This document shows positions 48,987-52,371 of a stretch of 52,371 nucleotides of DNA, one piece after another; positions within the stretch are counted from its first letter, which is position 1; the number at the start of each line of letters is the position of its first letter. The translations under genes and the position numbers were made by a program. The stretch is from assembly GCA_047605605.1 (NCBI GenBank), contig JASGFG010000018.1:1-52371 (forward strand), given 5' to 3'. The notes under the pieces are model-generated. The model was not told the DNA's origin, ran no database searches, and was given only the letters and a program-made list of their open reading frames with translations. The stretch comes from JAATGA01 sp047605605. Its GTDB lineage: Bacteria; Pseudomonadota; Alphaproteobacteria; Rhodobacterales; Rhodobacteraceae.

Positions 48987-51900
48987 TGGCGGCCGACCGC
49001 ATCCTGCTGGGCGGCGCGCCGGAAGGGTTCGACGCCAGGCTGCTGGCCCGCGAACTGGCCAAGGGCCGCCCCGTCATCCATATCGCCCGCGACGACAAGC
49101 GGGCCGAGGCGATGCGCGCGGCGCTGGCTGCGATGGCGCCGCAGGCGGTGGTGCTGGACCTGCCCGCCTGGGATTGCCTGCCCTATGACCGTTCGTCCCC
49201 CAACCCCGAGATTTCGGCGCGGCGGATGGCGACCTTGGCCGCTCTGGCCCAAGGGGCGGTGTCCGGCGCATTCGTTCTGCTGACCACGCTGTCGGGGGCG
49301 ATGCAGCGGCTCCCCTCGCGCGAGGTGCTGCGGGGCGCGTCCTTCAGCGCGCAGGTGGGTCAGTCGGTGAACGAAGGGGCGCTAAGGGCGTTTCTGGGGC
49401 GCATGGGCTTTTCGCCGGTCTCGACCGTGGCGGAACCCGGCGATTTCGCCGTGCGCGGTGGCATCGTCGACATCTGGCCGCCGGGCGAGGGGGGGCCGGT
49501 CAGGCTGGACTTCTTTGGCGATGTGCTGGACGGGGCGCGGCGGTTCGATCCGGTGACGCAGCGCACGACCGACAAGCTGTCGGTGGTGGAATTTGCGCCC
49601 ATGTCCGAGGTCATTCTGGACGAGGCCGCGATCACCCGGTTCCGCCAGAACTATCGCGTGGAGTTCGGCGCGGCGGGGGTCAGCGACCCGCTGTATGAGG
49701 CGGTCAGCGCGGGTCGCAAGCATCAGGGGATGGAACACTGGCTGCCGTGGTTCCACGACCGTCTTGAAACGCTGTTCGACTATCTTCCCGACGCGACGGT
49801 GATGCTGGACGATCAGGTGACGCCCGCGCGCCTGTCCCGCTGGGAGGGGATCGAGGATCAGTATGAGGCCCGGCGCGAGGCGCTGAGCGCCAAGGGACGG
49901 ATGGATTCCGTCTATAAACCCATCGCGCCGGGGCTGCTGTATCTGGACGATGCGGCCTGGGGCGATGCGCTGGCCGATCACCGCGTGGTGCAGTTGTCGC
50001 CCCTGGCGCAACCGCCGGGGCCGGGGGTTCTGGATGCCCAAGGGCGCGCGGGCCGGAATTTCGTGCCCGAGCGCCAGCAGGAAAGCATCAGCCTTTTCGG
50101 TGCCTTGTCCGACCATGTTCGCAAACTGCGTGAAGATCATCAGGTCGTCATCGCCTCGTGGTCCGAAGGCGCGCGCGAGCGGCTGAAAGGGCTGCTGGAG
50201 GATCAGGGGCTGGTTGCCGCCGACGAGATCGCCGATTTCCGCGAGGTGCCCGAGCGGCTGGAGGCCGGGCGCCCCGGCGGCCTGTTCCTGATCGTCTGGG
50301 CGCTGGAGGCCGGGTTCACCGCGCCGGGGCTGGCGGTCATTTCCGAACAGGACGTGCTGGGCGACCGTCTGGTCGCCAAGCCGCGGAAAAAGCGCAAGGC
50401 CGAGAATTTCCTGCGCGAGGTCGATGCCCTGTCCCCCGGCGATCTGGTCGTGCATGTCGAACACGGCGTCGGCCGTTATATGGGGATGGAGATCCTGCGG
50501 GTGCCCGATCCGCAGACGGGGAAACCCGGCGCGCCGCATGAATACCTGCATCTGGTCTATGCCGACGACGCGAAGCTTTACCTGCCGGTCGAGAATATCG
50601 AACTCCTGTCCCGCTATGGGCATGAGGAGGGGCTGCTCGACCGGCTGGGCGGCGGCGCGTGGCAAGCGAAAAAGGCCAAGCTCAAGGCCCGCATCCGCGA
50701 GATTGCCGACCGTCTGATGCGCATCGCCGCCGAACGGCAGCTGCGCCACGCCCCCATTCTGGAAGCCCCCTATCAGATGTGGGAGGCGTTTGCCGCCCGC
50801 TTTCCCTGGCAGGAAACCGACGACCAGCTGGCCGCGATTGCCGATGTGGTGGGCGATCTGGAAAAGGGCAGCCCGATGGACCGCCTGATCGTCGGCGACG
50901 TGGGCTTTGGCAAGACCGAGGTGGCGATGCGCGCGGCCTTTGTCGCGGCCCTTGCCGGGATGCAGGTGGCGGTGGTCTGCCCCACCACGCTGCTGGCGCG
51001 CCAGCATTACCGCAGTTTCGCCGAACGGTTCCGCGGGTTCCCGATCAACGTGCGCCCCCTGTCGCGCTTCGTCTCCGCCAAGGATGCCGCCAGAACGCGC
51101 GAGGGGCTGGCCGACGGCACGGTCGACATCTGCGTCGGCACCCATGCGCTGCTGGCCAAGGGGGTTCGGTTCAAATCCCTGGGCCTGCTGGTCATCGACG
51201 AGGAACAGCATTTCGGCGTCGCCCACAAGGAACGCCTGAAAGAGATGCGGAGCGAGGTTCACGTCCTGACCCTGACCGCGACGCCGATCCCGCGCACGCT
51301 GCAACTGTCGCTGACCGGGGTGCGGGATCTCTCGATCATCGCGACGCCGCCGGTGGACCGGCTGGCAATACGAACATATGTTTCGGAATTCGATACCGTC
51401 ACCCTGCGCGAGGCGCTGCTGCGCGAACGGTTCCGCGGCGGGCAGTCGTTCTTCGTCGTCCCGCGCATCAAGGATCTGCCGGATATCGAGGATTTCCTGA
51501 AAACCCATGTGCCCGAGGTCAGCTATGTCGTGGCGCATGGCCAACTGGCGGCGGGCGATCTGGACGACCGGATGAACCAGTTCTACGACGGCAAGTATGA
51601 CGTGCTGCTGGCGACGACCATCGTGGAATCCGGCCTCGACATCCCGACCGCCAACACGATGATCATCCACCGCGCCGACATGTTCGGCCTGTCGCAGCTT
51701 TACCAGATCCGCGGCCGCGTCGGCCGGTCCAAAACCCGCGCCTATTGCTATCTGACGACGAAACCCCGCGCTCCGCTGACCCCACAGGCGGTGAAACGGC
51801 TGCGGCTTCTGGGCAGCCTCGACAGCCTTGGCGCCGGGTTCAACCTCGCCTCCCACGACCTTGACCTGCGCGGCGCGGGGAACCTCTTGGGCGAGGAACA

Positions 51901-52371
51901 GTCGGGCCATATCAAGGAAGTCGGCTACGAACTTTACCAGCAGATGCTGGAAGACACGATTGCCAAGCTGAAATCCGGCGAGATCGAGGGGCTGGCCCCG
52001 TCCGACGACCAATGGGCGCCGCAGCTGAACCTGGGCGTGCCGGTGCTGATCCCCGAGGAGTATATCCCCGATCTGGACATCCGCCTTGGCCTCTACCGCC
52101 GCCTGTCGGGGCTTTCCACCAAGGTGGAGCTGGAAGGCTTCGCCGCCGAGCTGATCGACCGCTTCGGCCCGATCCCGCGCGAGGTCAATACCCTGCTGCT
52201 GATCGTGCGGATCAAGGCGATGGCGAAACGCGCCGGGATCAGCCGGATCGATGCCGGGCCAAAGGGTGCGACGGTGCAGTTCCACAACGACAAATTCGCC
52301 AACCCCGCGGGCCTTGTCGATTTCATCAAGGCCGAAGGCCCCGCCGCCCGCATCCAGGGCAACAAGGTCGT
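48986..52371 (+). CDS. mfd: Transcription-repair coupling factor Mfd (3' end outside window)
   Basis: Mfd pushes RNA polymerase off lesions and recruits UvrA. About 1128 residues are visible in one uninterrupted frame, so little of a typical protein of about 1150 residues is missing. The N-terminal UvrB-like module has LPAWDCLPYDRSSPNPEISA and VRGGIVDIWPPGE. The polymerase-interacting domain includes LSPGDLVVHVEHGVGRYMGM. The translocase has Walker A GDVGFGKT at 637-644, DEEQHFGVAHKERLK from 738, TATPIPRTLQLSLTGVRDLS and YQIRGRVGRS. The TRD region NLLGEEQSGHIKEVGYELYQ precedes the C-terminal UvrA-binding domain. It starts within the stop of the membrane protein. Confidence 0.96.
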   Translation, partial: MAADRILLGGAPEGFDARLLARELAKGRPVIHIARDDKRAEAMRAALAAMAPQAVVLDLPAWDCLPYDRSSPNPEISARRMATLAALAQGAVSGAFVLLTTLSGAMQRLPSREVLRGASFSAQVGQSVNEGALRAFLGRMGFSPVSTVAEPGDFAVRGGIVDIWPPGEGGPVRLDFFGDVLDGARRFDPVTQRTTDKLSVVEFAPMSEVILDEAAITRFRQNYRVEFGAAGVSDPLYEAVSAGRKHQGMEHWLPWFHDRLETLFDYLPDATVMLDDQVTPARLSRWEGIEDQYEARREALSAKGRMDSVYKPIAPGLLYLDDAAWGDALADHRVVQLSPLAQPPGPGVLDAQGRAGRNFVPERQQESISLFGALSDHVRKLREDHQVVIASWSEGARERLKGLLEDQGLVAADEIADFREVPERLEAGRPGGLFLIVWALEAGFTAPGLAVISEQDVLGDRLVAKPRKKRKAENFLREVDALSPGDLVVHVEHGVGRYMGMEILRVPDPQTGKPGAPHEYLHLVYADDAKLYLPVENIELLSRYGHEEGLLDRLGGGAWQAKKAKLKARIREIADRLMRIAAERQLRHAPILEAPYQMWEAFAARFPWQETDDQLAAIADVVGDLEKGSPMDRLIVGDVGFGKTEVAMRAAFVAALAGMQVAVVCPTTLLARQHYRSFAERFRGFPINVRPLSRFVSAKDAARTREGLADGTVDICVGTHALLAKGVRFKSLGLLVIDEEQHFGVAHKERLKEMRSEVHVLTLTATPIPRTLQLSLTGVRDLSIIATPPVDRLAIRTYVSEFDTVTLREALLRERFRGGQSFFVVPRIKDLPDIEDFLKTHVPEVSYVVAHGQLAAGDLDDRMNQFYDGKYDVLLATTIVESGLDIPTANTMIIHRADMFGLSQLYQIRGRVGRSKTRAYCYLTTKPRAPLTPQAVKRLRLLGSLDSLGAGFNLASHDLDLRGAGNLLGEEQSGHIKEVGYELYQQMLEDTIAKLKSGEIEGLAPSDDQWAPQLNLGVPVLIPEEYIPDLDIRLGLYRRLSGLSTKVELEGFAAELIDRFGPIPREVNTLLLIVRIKAMAKRAGISRIDAGPKGATVQFHNDKFANPAGLVDFIKAEGPAARIQGNKV

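Noticed and set aside
48986..52371. A possible frameshift in mfd, because several other frames are also open there
   Set aside because: I followed the frame through the Walker A and DEEQ motifs to the last base. It stays in one frame without a stop.

Overview
The window is a gene-dense, high-GC stretch of bacterial chromosome, most likely from the alphaproteobacterial order Rhodobacterales (Rhodobacter/Paracoccus-like). The evidence is an IscR with a single cysteine heading a suf operon, an Irr-type iron-control palindrome in front of it, sciP next to ctrA, LpxI instead of LpxH, a GTTC-N7-GTTC LexA-type box, and a dispersed intergenic repeat with the core CCCCGAGGATATTT that I associate with this order. 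No phage, transposase, CRISPR array, tRNA or rRNA is visible. Nearly everything looks like vertically inherited core genome.

Layout. 1-2633 (minus): isocitrate dehydrogenase (cut by the window edge), an HD-domain nucleotidase-like protein, an 87-residue protein of unknown function and an alpha/beta hydrolase. 2669-10662 (plus): a complete Fe-S assembly operon, iscR - group I cysteine desulfurase - sufB - YbjQ family - sufC - sufD - two YIP1-like membrane proteins - sufS. 10659-18785 (minus): a DUF1624 membrane protein, a peptide-type ABC importer (substrate-binding protein, two permeases, fused double ATPase) and an AraC regulator. 18893-32068: miaA (minus), then the envelope-biogenesis run pyrH, frr, uppS, cdsA, dxr, rseP, a tiny membrane ORF, bamA, ompH, fabZ, lpxA, lpxI, lpxB. 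32278-39312: mnmA (minus), sciP and ctrA, ligA and recG, and a 40-residue membrane ORF behind a putative LexA box. 39531-48322: an IscU-like scaffold (minus), hisI, the cytochrome c maturation run ccmA-B-C-D-G (minus), a nucleoside hydrolase, mazG, an M20 amidohydrolase, a SYLF lipoprotein and hemB. 48456-52371: a four-helix membrane protein and mfd, which runs off the end.

How the parts fit. The suf operon supplies Fe-S clusters and appears to be governed by iron/haem status (ICE palindrome over its promoter) and cluster status (IscR). The envelope run couples isoprenoid carrier, phospholipid, lipid A and outer-membrane protein assembly, with many 1-4 base start/stop overlaps that imply translational coupling. 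SciP and CtrA form a cell-cycle regulatory pair with a CtrA-type box between them. The ligA-recG pair and mfd are DNA repair functions.

The observations most worth a second look are the LexA-box-linked 40-residue membrane ORF (39190-39312), which resembles in design the SOS-induced division inhibitor SidA of Caulobacter; the repeat family whose purine-rich tail provides the ribosome binding site of three genes that all use non-ATG starts; the ICE palindrome with a second degenerate copy inside the desulfurase gene; and the tandem YIP1-like genes inside the suf operon.
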